A stretch of 26,482 nucleotides of DNA. Source: Emiliania huxleyi CCMP1516. Its lineage: Eukaryota; Haptophyta; Isochrysidales; Noelaerhabdaceae. How positions within the stretch are numbered: position 1 is the stretch's first letter; the number at the start of each line of letters is the position of its first letter. The notes beneath the pieces are model-generated. The model saw only the letters and a program-made list of their open reading frames with translations, was not told the origin of the DNA and did not search any database. Position numbers and translations under genes: made by a program. The stretch covers positions 685,308-711,789 of the forward strand of contig NW_005199194.1 of the NCBI RefSeq assembly GCF_000372725.1, in the 5' to 3' direction. Below are positions 21,601-26,482 of the stretch, one piece after another.

Positions 21601-21814
21601 CGGCCGCTGGCCGCGCTGGCTGCACATCTGCATGCCGCCGGCCGAGCCGCCCGAGCGGGACCGGATCACCGACCTGCACGAGGAGCTGCAGACGGTGCGC
21701 GAGGCGAACGCGCGCCTCGAGGCGGCGCTCGAGGCGATCGCGGCGGGGCAGGCGACGCAGGAGGCGTCGATGCGGCGGCTCGAGGCGCTCGTCCGGGCGG
21801 CGGCGGAAAGCTAG
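10501..21814 (+). CDS. WD40 double-propeller fused to a TRP-like cation channel (35 exons)
   Basis: One gene of about 1957 residues; the 35 exon lengths sum to 5874 nt, an exact multiple of three, with each join in phase. N-terminal half (about 85-1055): some 14 WD40-type blades, enough for two seven-bladed propellers. Middle (1055-1460): helical linker. Then a six-TM ion-transport domain (1484-1857) ending in the TRP-type S6 LLNLLIAKINDAYAKIK, and a C-terminal coiled coil (about 1900-1955). It should be a membrane cation channel with a large cytosolic propeller sensor or scaffold. Donors: 24 GC, 9 GT, 1 GA; all acceptors AG. Least certain joins are introns 12 (14352-14476), 18 (16492-16702) and 20 (17317-17516). 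Two separate genes are possible if the 16-18 kb linker is misjoined, but phase and sequence flow argue for one. Exon lists are in the three entries below. Confidence 0.87.
11483..11501. repeat. Hairpin core of the dispersed introner-like element (inverted copy, intron 2)
   Basis: GTGAAGAGACGCTGTTCAC is the exact reverse complement of the core at 12215-12233. It sits between two copies of a GCGCGGGGGCAGGGGCGTCT-type block (about 11446-11482 and 11511-11549). Confidence 0.75.
11740..11891 (+). repeat. Two-unit intron, 2 x 76 nt (channel gene intron 3)
   Basis: Units 11740-11815 and 11816-11891 share a 28-nt coding-derived head starting GCTCGCTGCTCGCCATCGGA, then a T-rich tail ending CCCTAG. 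Exon 4 begins with the same 28 nt, so the sequence occurs three times in a row and only the last copy is coding. Confidence 0.9.
12184..12251 (+). repeat. Intron 4: perfect exon copy plus introner-like element
   Basis: The first 25 nt are identical to the first 25 nt of exon 5 (12252-12276). The remainder (12210-12251) is the dispersed element, with core GTGAACAGCGTCTCTTCAC (12215-12233) and a GTGAGCAG end that provides the acceptor. Confidence 0.9.
12503..12644 (+). repeat. Two-unit intron, 2 x 71 nt, with ATT and CTA microsatellites (intron 5)
   Basis: Units 12503-12573 and 12574-12644 are the same length. Each has a 26-nt head copied from exon 6 (starting GCGAGCA(T/C)GCCGTCACGCTG) and a triplet tail, (ATT)n in the first and (CTA)n in the second. 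Both end ATTATTAG. Confidence 0.9.
12754..12911. repeat. GAGAT-core satellites in intron 6
   Basis: 12754-12830 holds a 10-nt repeat, CCCGAGATGA with variants; 12860-12911 holds CATCTCCCCA. Each block is preceded or followed by another copy of the exon phrase CTCTCGTCGGACGGCGGGCT, so the intron contains several exon-edge copies. Confidence 0.85.
14028..14157. repeat. GAGAT-core satellite in intron 11
   Basis: Repeats of CTCGAGATAGCGCGCGAGAT and shorter variants. Downstream are two copies of the exon-12 start GCGGCCAGCGATGAGCA (14186 and 14256), only the second being coding. Confidence 0.8.
14676..14799. repeat. GACAC-core satellite in intron 13
   Basis: An 11-nt unit, CGAGACACGTC or CGAGACACTTC, repeated about eleven times between the donor GC at 14674 and the acceptor at 14820. 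Confidence 0.85.
15023..15250. repeat. ATCTCGG satellite in intron 14
   Basis: A 9-12 nt unit, GTGATCTCGG(C/G)T with variants, repeated about twenty times. Its complement contains the GAGAT core. It is flanked by GTGAGCGGCGG at both ends (intron start 15008 and exon start 15256). Confidence 0.85.
15940..16115. repeat. TAGACACCTCC satellite in intron 16
   Basis: About fifteen copies of an 11-nt unit TAGACACCTCC/CAGACACCTCC. After it comes a second copy of the upstream coding block ACGGCTCGACGTACGGCTGG (about 16120-16139), then the true exon start at 16210. Confidence 0.88.
16492..16699. repeat. GAGAT-core satellite with an internal exon copy in intron 18
   Basis: GCGCGAGATTG-type decamers run through the intron. 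A near copy of exon-18 sequence (GATGCTGGACAC(T/G)CTGCTGG) is embedded at about 16545-16570, again followed by GCGAGAGGACCCGAGAGGGC. Confidence 0.8.
16805..17005 (+). repeat. Three-unit intron, 3 x 67 nt (intron 19)
   Basis: Units 16805-16871, 16872-16938 and 16939-17005 are identical. Each has a 30-nt head starting GTGTCGCGCCTCGTGCAGGC that matches exon 20 exactly, and a 37-nt tail (GTGGACGGCGTCTCTTCAC core) ending GTGTGAACAG. Only the fourth head (from 17006) is coding, since the tail contains TGA. Confidence 0.93.
17579..17642 (+). repeat. Intron 21: exon copy plus introner-like element
   Basis: The first 21 nt repeat the first 21 nt of exon 22 (GCAACTCTGGCCGCGGGGAG and one more base). 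The tail has the core GTGAACAGCGTCTCTTCAC at 17606-17624 and ends GTGGATAG. Confidence 0.9.
17891..17943. repeat. GGGCAATCTC satellite in intron 22
   Basis: Five copies of a 10-nt unit GGGCAATCTC; the complement contains GAGATTGCCC. Confidence 0.8.
18128..18445. repeat. CA-rich and GAGAT-core satellites in intron 23
   Basis: 18128-18186 is an ACACACC-type run. 18271-18445 is made of CCCGAGATTA, CCCGAGATGA and CCGAGAGGAC decamers, interrupted by an acceptor-like GCACCGGCCGCCAG (18335-18348) that recurs at the true acceptor (18461). Confidence 0.8.
18670..18807 (+). repeat. Two-unit intron 24 with ATATCTCCCC repeats
   Basis: Units 18670-18753 and 18754-18807. The second starts with the exact first 21 nt of exon 25 (GTCCCCTTTTGTGAGTTTGC and one more base), then three ATATCTCCCC copies; the first starts with a degenerate version. 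Confidence 0.85.
19033..19142 (+). repeat. 60-nt tandem duplication across the intron 25 acceptor
   Basis: Fifty identical nt starting GCAGTGAGGGGTAGACAGTG recur exactly 60 nt apart (19033 and 19093). They include the acceptor and the first 16 nt of exon 26. Two equivalent acceptors therefore exist; only the downstream one continues into coding sequence. Confidence 0.85.
19182..19337 (+). repeat. Two-unit intron, 2 x 78 nt, frame-neutral (intron 26)
   Basis: Units 19182-19259 and 19260-19337 differ by one base. Each has a head of about 34 nt copied from exon 27 (GCGCGCCTTCGGCTCCGTC) and a tail with CACGTCCACGACATGTCC ending CCCCCAG. Unit length is a multiple of three and the frame is open through both. 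Confidence 0.9.
19688..20214. repeat. TAGACACCTCC and ATATCTCCCC satellites in intron 28
   Basis: 19688-19900 is the 11-nt GACAC-core satellite also found at 15940. ATATCTCCCC decamers follow at 19945-19968, 20088-20144 and 20178-20214. Between them lies a dispersed sequence starting CCCTAGAAGCGGAACGCGCA (19974-20050) related to 14373-14443. Confidence 0.85.
20732..20807 (+). repeat. Intron 31 beginning with a 38-nt copy of exon 32
   Basis: 20732-20769 matches 20808-20845 with a single mismatch. This covers two thirds of the 57-nt exon 32. The remaining 38 nt of intron end GTGAACTAG. Confidence 0.9.
21228..21340 (+). repeat. Two-unit intron 33 with exon-end copies
   Basis: Units 21228-21288 and 21289-21340. 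Here the end of the upstream exon (GTCCGCCCT-CCTCGAG) is copied before each internal AG, and ATATCTCCCC decamers fill the middle. The duplicated block therefore spans the exon-intron boundary. Confidence 0.85.
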
Positions 21815-22643
21815 TAGGAGGCGGCGAGGCGAGCCCGGGCGAGGGAGTTCTCAGTTCAGGCTTCAGGGGCCCGTGGGCGACAGATCTGCAACGGTGAACG
21901 GGGATTGACGTTCGTCCTTCTGCGTTTCGTTCTTTCCGTGGGCAATCTGGTAGACGTATCTCTCTGTTTTTTACTCTGTCGTGGCACACGAAGAGGAGTA
22001 CTCTCCCGAGCTCACAAATCGGGCCGATAGTCATATAAAAAAGCGGCCGTCGAGTGAATTGGGCAGACATTGGTAGGGCAGAGTGCGAGCCGCCGTGGTT
22101 TCGTGTGCGCCGTGTGGCGCCCCGCACACGGGCTGCGCGCTGGCGCTGTCCAATTTGTGGATCCATACGATACCTCACGTTATCAAACCTTCTGCACAAC
22201 GTCGCAACCCTATTGATGTCGTGAGACGTGACGTGTGCGACTGCGCCGTGGCCGCGGCGCCTGGCCGGGGTGGCCCGACGGAGGTCATGATGCGCTCCCC
22301 GCCTCTCCGCTCCGCGCTCCGCCTCCGCGGGGGTCCCTGCCGGCTCCCCGTTGCACTAACTACAGAATATTACCCCCCCCCCCCCCCTCTCCCCCCCTTC
22401 ACGCCCCCTCGCGCCCCTTGCCATCCCCTAGAGAGTAGTGGAGTTGGGTGAGCAACCTGGAGATATGTGCGAGGTATCGAGCGCGCATTCCAACAACACG
22501 GGCCCGCCCAGGATAGTCGGGGTGACGGGATGTCGAGTGGAGGCGGGGGGGGGCACAGCGACCTAGTGAGCAGCACCCTTGACGCGGGATACTTGGACTC
22601 GGTGCCGCGAGGATGACCAAACGAGAGGTCACAGAGGGCCAGC
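21815..22643. other. Intergenic between the channel gene and the LRR gene (converging)
   Basis: Holds both 3' ends. A CATATAAAAAAG string at about 22032 could be a TATA-like element for a short plus-strand ORF (22083-22451), but that ORF shows no recognisable protein. A C run at 22373-22386 and C-rich sequence to 22430 follow. I see no gene I can support. Confidence 0.5.
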
Positions 22644-24263
22644 TTAAAAGCCCGGGACGAACTGGGCGAGGTAGCCCTTGGCGACGCTAACGACGTTGGC
22701 CTTGGCATCCTCCTTCGCGTCGCTCGCCGCTCCCTCGGCCTTCTCGAATGCGGCTGCCGCGTACTGCTGGCCGCGCGTCCCGCCGTGCTCCTTTGCCATT
22801 TGCAGGGCCTTGTCTTTGCCGCGCAGGTAGCCGCTCTTGCTCAGGCGGCTCACCTCCTCGGTGTCCACCGTGTGCTCGTACAGCTCCGGGTGCGTCCTGA
22901 CGTTCCAGGTCACGTCGCTGACCGTGCCTGTGCCGCTCTTGCGGCGCGGGCACGAGTGCATGTGCTTGACCGTCCCCGCGGCTTTCTTCTCCTTCACCTC
23001 CTCCTCCTCCTCCTCCTGCTCCTCCTCCTTGGTCGGCTTGGCCGCCTTCTTCATTCCCTCTTCCATCTTGTCCATGAGCTCCTCTCCCTTAGGCAACATC
23101 TCGCGGACTGAGTCGCCGACGGACTCCACCGATCCGACCTCCGAGGTGACGCTCTTGCACGCGTCTTGGGCAACCTCGACGTAGGAGGGAGTTTTGAGGA
23201 AGTCCCAAAAGCCGCGCCAAGTTGCGGAGCGCGGCATGCCATCGGGGCCGACGAGCGACTTGAGAACCTTCAGGTACCGCAAGTAAGCTAGGCCGCCGAA
23301 GGTTCCCAGCGATCCGAGGGCCGTCATCAACACGGAGAGGAGGACCTTCCACCATTCCCCGCATTCCTCACCGGGAGGCGGCGGCGAGGGCGGCGGAGTG
23401 GGCGGCGGCGAGGGCGGCGGAGTGGGCGGCGGCGAGGGCGGCGGAGTGGGCGGGTAGTTGCACTCCGGAGGGTATTCCGAGCCCGAGGTGCAGGCGTCGG
23501 GAAGGGCGGGCAGGGGGCAGGCGAAGTGGTTGGTGCCGCCCAGCCCGCACGAGTACGTTAGCGGCAGGCTGTTGAGCTGCGACGGCACGCTGCCCGAGAT
23601 GAGGTTGTTGTACAGCTTAAGAAGAGTCAGGTTGTAGAGCATGCTCGTCTCCGCAGGGATGGTGCCCGAGATGGAGTTGTTGTACAGGTAAAGCATGTAC
23701 AGCTGCGAGAGCTTGCCCGTCTCCGGAGGGATGGTGCCCGAGATGTCATTGTTGGACAGACTAAGCACCCCCAGCTGCGAGAGCTTGCTCGTCTCCGCAG
23801 GGATGGTGCCCGAGATGGAGTTTTTGCGCAGCGCAAGCACCCCCAGCTGCGAGAGCTTGCCCGTCTCCGGAGGGATGGTGCCCGAGATGGAGTTGTTGTA
23901 CAGATCAAACTGCCACAGCTGCGAGAGCTTGCCCGTCTCCGGAGGGATGGTGCCCGAGATGGAGTTGTTCCACAGGTAAAGCTCCACCAGCTGCGAGTTG
24001 TCGCCCAGCTGCGGAGGGATCGTCCCCGAGAGCCCTTGATTATGCAGATCCACCCAGGTGCCCATGAAGTTGCCGTCGCACAGCGACGTGCCGTACACGC
24101 CGGTAGGGCAGCCGAAGGAGCACGGCGCGTTGTTGTTGCAGATCGTGCCCGCAGCCTCGCAGCGATCCGCCAGCAGGAGGAGCGCGAGCGGGGCGAGGCG
24201 CGGCGCCGAGGAAGAGCAAACCGCCGCCAGCAGCGTAAGAGCGAGTGAGGTTGCCAAGGTCAT
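22644..24263 (-). CDS. Membrane-anchored plant-type LRR protein
   Basis: Intronless, 539 residues from the ATG at 24263, which directly precedes a hydrophobic leader (MTLATSLALTLLAAVC); an upstream ATG at 24371 would add 36 residues without hydrophobic character. Order: leader 1-39, Cys-rich cap (CNNNAPCSFGCPTGVYG), seven LRRs of 24 residues (69-236) of the plant type NNSISGTIPPETGKLSQL, Cys-containing C-cap, Pro-rich hinge of three TPPPSPPP repeats (271-296), one TM segment (about 306-330), then a 200-residue cytosolic tail with a Glu/Lys-rich coiled coil (KPTKEEEQEEEEEEVKEKK). This layout resembles LRR receptor-like proteins without a kinase. It probably binds a ligand or wall glycan outside the cell. 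NNS sites may be glycosylated. Confidence 0.85.
   Translation of the reverse strand: MTLATSLALTLLAAVCSSSAPRLAPLALLLLADRCEAAGTICNNNAPCSFGCPTGVYGTSLCDGNFMGTWVDLHNQGLSGTIPPQLGDNSQLVELYLWNNSISGTIPPETGKLSQLWQFDLYNNSISGTIPPETGKLSQLGVLALRKNSISGTIPAETSKLSQLGVLSLSNNDISGTIPPETGKLSQLYMLYLYNNSISGTIPAETSMLYNLTLLKLYNNLISGSVPSQLNSLPLTYSCGLGGTNHFACPLPALPDACTSGSEYPPECNYPPTPPPSPPPTPPPSPPPTPPPSPPPPGEECGEWWKVLLSVLMTALGSLGTFGGLAYLRYLKVLKSLVGPDGMPRSATWRGFWDFLKTPSYVEVAQDACKSVTSEVGSVESVGDSVREMLPKGEELMDKMEEGMKKAAKPTKEEEQEEEEEEVKEKKAAGTVKHMHSCPRRKSGTGTVSDVTWNVRTHPELYEHTVDTEEVSRLSKSGYLRGKDKALQMAKEHGGTRGQQYAAAAFEKAEGAASDAKEDAKANVVSVAKGYLAQFVPGF
23383..23454 (-). repeat. 24-nt repeats encoding the Pro-rich hinge
   Basis: Three copies of a 24-nt unit (GGCGGCGAGGGCGGCGGAGT and four further bases) encode TPPPSPPP on the minus strand. 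Confidence 0.85.
23556..24059 (-). repeat. 72-nt DNA repeats encoding the LRRs
   Basis: Seven 72-nt units; the inner five are highly alike (GAGCTTGCCCGTCTCCGGAG and GATGGTGCCCGAGATGGAGT recur on the plus strand). Variation concentrates at the solvent-exposed positions just before NN. Confidence 0.85.
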
Positions 24264-24831
24264 GGCGGGCGCGTCTTGCGGCTCCGCGATGGCAATATCT
24301 GCGGGCGGGAGGGTGCAGGCGGTTCGAGCCGAGGGGGGGCGCGGGGCCGCTGCGGGCGAGCGAGAGCGCATCGCTCGGCGGGAGCGGTGCGGACGCGGCG
24401 GGCTCCGCGGGCGATAGGCGTCGCGGGGATCCAGGTGTGCAGCTTGCGGCTGCTATCGTCTGCGCGAGTGGCTTCGTGCATGGCAAACCTTGCCAGGACC
24501 ACAGCCTCGGCAATCGAGAGGTGAACGTGCCGAGGTGTGGGCGCCCTTTTTAGTTACCAAAAGAGGGCTACACACGGCCCTCTACGCTAGGGCGCCGGCG
24601 CCCTACTGGGCGCCCCCCGCTCCCTTCCCCTTAGAGCCCCCCATCCCACTAGCATTCCCCCGCGGTCCCTCGCGGTCGCGCGACGCCGCACCAATGGCAA
24701 TAATCTCTCTTCCCCAATGGCGCGCTGTGCCTCGTCCGCGAGCGCCGTCCAGAGCTGCACCGAGAGAGAGATTTTTAGAAGCCAACAAGAAATGTGTCAC
24801 ACAGAGTGATTTGCGCTCGGCAGCTTGTCGA
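24264..24831. other. 5' region of the LRR gene with a palindrome
   Basis: Upstream region of the minus-strand LRR gene and 3' flank of the next minus-strand ORF. AGGGCGCCGGCGCCCT at 24589-24604 is a perfect 16-bp palindrome. Just before it lies the inverted pair GAGGGC / GGCCCTC (24564-24583). No protein-like ORF. Confidence 0.5.
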
Positions 24832-25335
24832 CTACCAGCCGGAGCCGGAGTCGGAACCGTAGCCGAGATGGTCTTCGAGGGTGTCGAATATGTCATTCGC
24901 CTCGCTAGTGGAGCCGGTGCCGCACGAGTCGCGGTCGGAGGAGGAGTCGTCGGAGGAGCGGTGGGACGCCTCGCGCTTGTCGCGCCTGATGCGCTCTGCG
25001 AGGGGGCCGGGGTCGTGGTCGTCGTGCTCGAGCGTCGGGTAGGTAGCGCGCCTTGCGACCTTGTCGGCCGAGCTGCCATCCCAGTAGAAGGTGTACCAGT
25101 CGCCGCGTGGATAGAACCAAGCGTTGACCAACCTGTACCGTCCGAGAGCGGCCGCCTGAGCGGCCTGAGCGGCCGCCTGAGCAGCCGCCTTTGCAGCAGC
25201 CTCCTCGGCTGCAGCCTTCCGCGCCGCCGCCTCTGCGGCCGCTGCAGCGGCCACAGCCGCAGCTTTGGCGTCGCGGGCTTTCTTGTTTTCTTCTTCTCTT
25301 GCACCGACAGTCGCTGCAGCGCAAACGGCATCCAT
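24832..25335 (-). CDS. Hypothetical Ala-rich helical protein with aromatic C-terminal segment
   Basis: Intronless frame of 167 residues from the ATG at 25335; the frame stays open upstream without another ATG nearby, so an upstream exon is possible. Residues about 12-62 form an Ala/Glu/Lys-rich helix ([20 protein letters not shown]), then a compact aromatic segment GRYRLVNAWFYPRGDWYTFY-WDG, then an acidic and Ser-rich tail. I do not recognise a family. The aromatic block has the composition of a real folded segment, which makes this strand more credible than the Pro/Arg-rich plus-strand ORF over the same bases. Confidence 0.45.
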   Translation of the reverse strand: MDAVCAAATVGAREEENKKARDAKAAAVAAAAAAEAAARKAAAEEAAAKAAAQAAAQAAQAAALGRYRLVNAWFYPRGDWYTFYWDGSSADKVARRATYPTLEHDDHDPGPLAERIRRDKREASHRSSDDSSSDRDSCGTGSTSEANDIFDTLEDHLGYGSDSGSGW

Positions 25336-25454
25336 TCGCGCGCCGACCACGACGTCTGGGCGTACTGCCACCACGGGCGAGGGCTTAGGTGTATATTGGG
25401 CGAGGGCGGTCAATGCACGGAGCTATCCCCTGAAATTCTCTTTTTTGTGCGCGC

Positions 25455-25622
25455 CAGAAAAAAAGAAAGAAAACAGACAAACCAAGGGAGGGATGGGAGG
25501 ACGGCACGCCGCCACCACACAGGGATTTTAAGGAGAGGGGTGTGGTGCGCTAGCCGTCGCCCAGAAAGAAAGAAAGAAAACAGACAACCCAAGGGAGGGA
25601 TGGGAGGACGGCACGCCGCCGT
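25455..25622. repeat. Duplicated AAGAAAGAAAACAGACAA block
   Basis: A block of about 60 nt is present at about 25455-25517 and 25560-25622. It contains AAGAAAGAAAACAGACAA, then AAGGGAGGGATGGGAGGACG and CACGCCGCC. The string TGAAATTCTCTTTTTTGTG occurs just before the first (25431) and again after the second (about 25646). It lies just upstream of the SmD1 start and could influence its promoter. Confidence 0.7.
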
Positions 25623-25704
25623 CGCCCCGCTGGGAGATCCATTTGAAATTCTCTTTTTTGTGGGGCAGAGACAGCAGGCGCTGCGAGCAGCTTCACGCGC
25701 CGCC

Positions 25705-26330
25705 ATGAAGGTGAGCGCCGCAGCTGCGGCCGCGGCAATAGTAGTGGCGGCGGCGGGCGCCGCCGCCGCACACCGCCCTCTCGCCCATGGCCGGCTCCTG
25801 CTCGTCGCTGCGCGCCGTCGCGCGCCGAGCCGGCCGGGGCCCGTTTCTCTCACGTGCTTCTGACCCTGCGTGAGCCCCCCCCGCTCGCGTCCGCAGCTCG
25901 TCCGCTTCCTCATGAAGCTCTCCAACGAGACGGTCACCATCGAGCTCAAAAACGGCACGATCGTCAGCGGCACAGTGGCGGGCGTCGACGTCTCGATGAA
26001 CACGCACTTGAAGCATGTCAAAATGACGCTCAAGGGCGAGCGAAACCCCCGCGCCGCCACCCTCGCCGCTTTTCCGCCACCACCCATCCGCCCCCGCTGG
26101 CCTCCTCGCCGTCGCCGCCCCCCTGTCGCCGCCGCCGCCGCCGCCGCCGCCGTCGCCGCCGCCGCCTCCTCCTCCGCCGCCGCTTGCCCTTCTCACGCCT
26201 CCCGCCGCGGGCAGGGCGCAACCCGGTGAGCCTGGACACGCTGTCGATCCGCGGCTCCAACGTGCGCTATTTCATCCTTCCCGACTCACTCAACCTCGAC
26301 ACGCTTCTCGTCGACGACACGCCGAAGCTC
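25705..26330 (+). CDS. SNRPD1: Small nuclear ribonucleoprotein SmD1 (3' end not complete)
   Basis: Exons 25705-25710, 25897-26035 and 26215 to about 26330. The product runs [20 protein letters not shown], then [66 protein letters not shown]. It contains the Sm1 motif (NG and GVDVSMN) and Sm2 motif (RGSNVRYF), at near-human identity for SmD1. SmD1 is part of the heptameric Sm ring on U1, U2, U4 and U5 snRNAs. The ATG context is CGCCGCCATGAAG. Intron 1 (25711-25896) is an ordinary GT-AG intron without an exon copy; intron 2 (26036-26214) starts GC and has a weak copy (GCGAGCGAAACCC against GGCGCAACCCGG). A third intron probably begins at GTGC (26331); the RG-rich tail is outside the window. Confidence 0.94.
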
Positions 26331-26482
26331 GTGCAAAAGTGCGCCGCCCCGACCGCTGCACCACCCCGTGGCCTGCGAACCCCCCCCCCCCCCTTTCTCG
26401 TGGGGAGGCCGGTCGGGCCCGCTGCCTTCGTGCCTCTGCCCGCGTTGCGGTCAGTGGTGGTTTGCCCTCTGCCCGCTAGCGG
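26331..26482. other. Probable start of SmD1 intron 3
   Basis: The sequence after CCGAAGCTC loses Sm similarity, contains a C run and stays open by chance to the window edge. The first base pair GT at 26331 fits a donor; reading through as coding is the alternative. Confidence 0.5.

Larger units (their letters stand above)
18808..21814 (+). other. Ion-transport domain of the channel gene (exons 25-35)
   Basis: Exons: 18808-18880, 19127-19181, 19338-19506, 19543-19683, 20217-20283, 20350-20438, 20591-20731, 20808-20864, 20931-21227, 21341-21445, 21512-21814. It opens with VPFCEFAGFATNHLALIVDA and SVEALLHFKWRAFGSVIW, the pre-S1 region of TRP-like channels. S1 is in exon 27, S2-S3 in exons 29-30 (CVFYLILALVSSLTSLALG, VVFFFINTMYIVVSV), S4 in exon 31, S5 in exon 33 (YFIYFMLMVTCMGSLTLGLL), the pore near STIDIFFFGTKSD, and S6 in exon 34. 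S4 lacks a regular Arg ladder, so strong voltage gating is unlikely. The C-terminus (DLHEELQTVREANARLEAAL and on) is a coiled coil that could drive tetramer assembly. Confidence 0.88.

Noticed and set aside
22083..22451. 122-codon plus-strand ORF after a TATA-like string
   Set aside because: Composition drifts into poly-Pro over a C run, and no family or conserved segment is recognisable.
24490..25863. 457-codon plus-strand ORF
   Set aside because: Pro/Arg/Ala-rich, crosses the duplicated AAGAAAG blocks and the SmD1 start region in another frame; no domain, and the minus-strand ORF is more protein-like.

Overview
This is nuclear DNA from a GC-rich, intron-rich unicellular eukaryote. A haptophyte alga (Emiliania/Chrysochromulina type) is my best guess. 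A pelagophyte or dinoflagellate relative is possible, and I cannot settle it without database searches. Evidence: a spliceosomal SmD1 gene, genes on both strands with no operons, plant-type LRRs, a TRP-like channel, and dozens of short introns.

Layout: 1-540 is homopolymer-rich, low-quality-looking sequence. 541-2473 is mostly empty, with one weak ORF. 2474-3256 (-) is a four-TM claudin-like protein. 3257-4878 has no gene I can support. 4879-5535 (-) resembles the C-terminal part of a reverse-transcriptase-like element. 5605-8299 (+) is an 11-exon M14-type zinc peptidase. 8600-10233 (-) is a 6-exon UDP-glycosyltransferase. 10501-21814 (+) is one 35-exon gene of about 1957 codons that fuses some 14 WD40 blades to a TRP-like cation channel. 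22644-24263 (-) is an intronless secreted or membrane LRR protein. 24832-25335 (-) is an Ala-rich unknown. 25705 to about 26330 (+) is SmD1, running toward the window end.

The most interesting signal is how the introns are built. I resolved 51 introns by hand from protein continuity and phase. In nearly all of them the first 10-38 nt of the intron copy the first bases of the downstream exon, so each intron sits between direct repeats of coding sequence. Introns come in units of about 60-80 nt, and larger ones are often two or three tandem units (3 x 67, 2 x 78, 2 x 76, 2 x 71). Each unit begins G[C/T] and ends AG. About 34 donors are GC, 16 GT and one GA, with no GTRAGT-like extension. Several introns carry a dispersed hairpin element of about 37 nt that can supply the acceptor. 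Others are filled with 10-11 nt satellites built on GAGAT or GACAC cores. This looks like very active intron creation and growth by tandem duplication or introner-like insertion. Three neighbouring genes have no introns at all.

The genes do not form an evident pathway. The peptidase and glycosyltransferase converge; the glycosyltransferase and the channel gene diverge from a 267-nt spacer.
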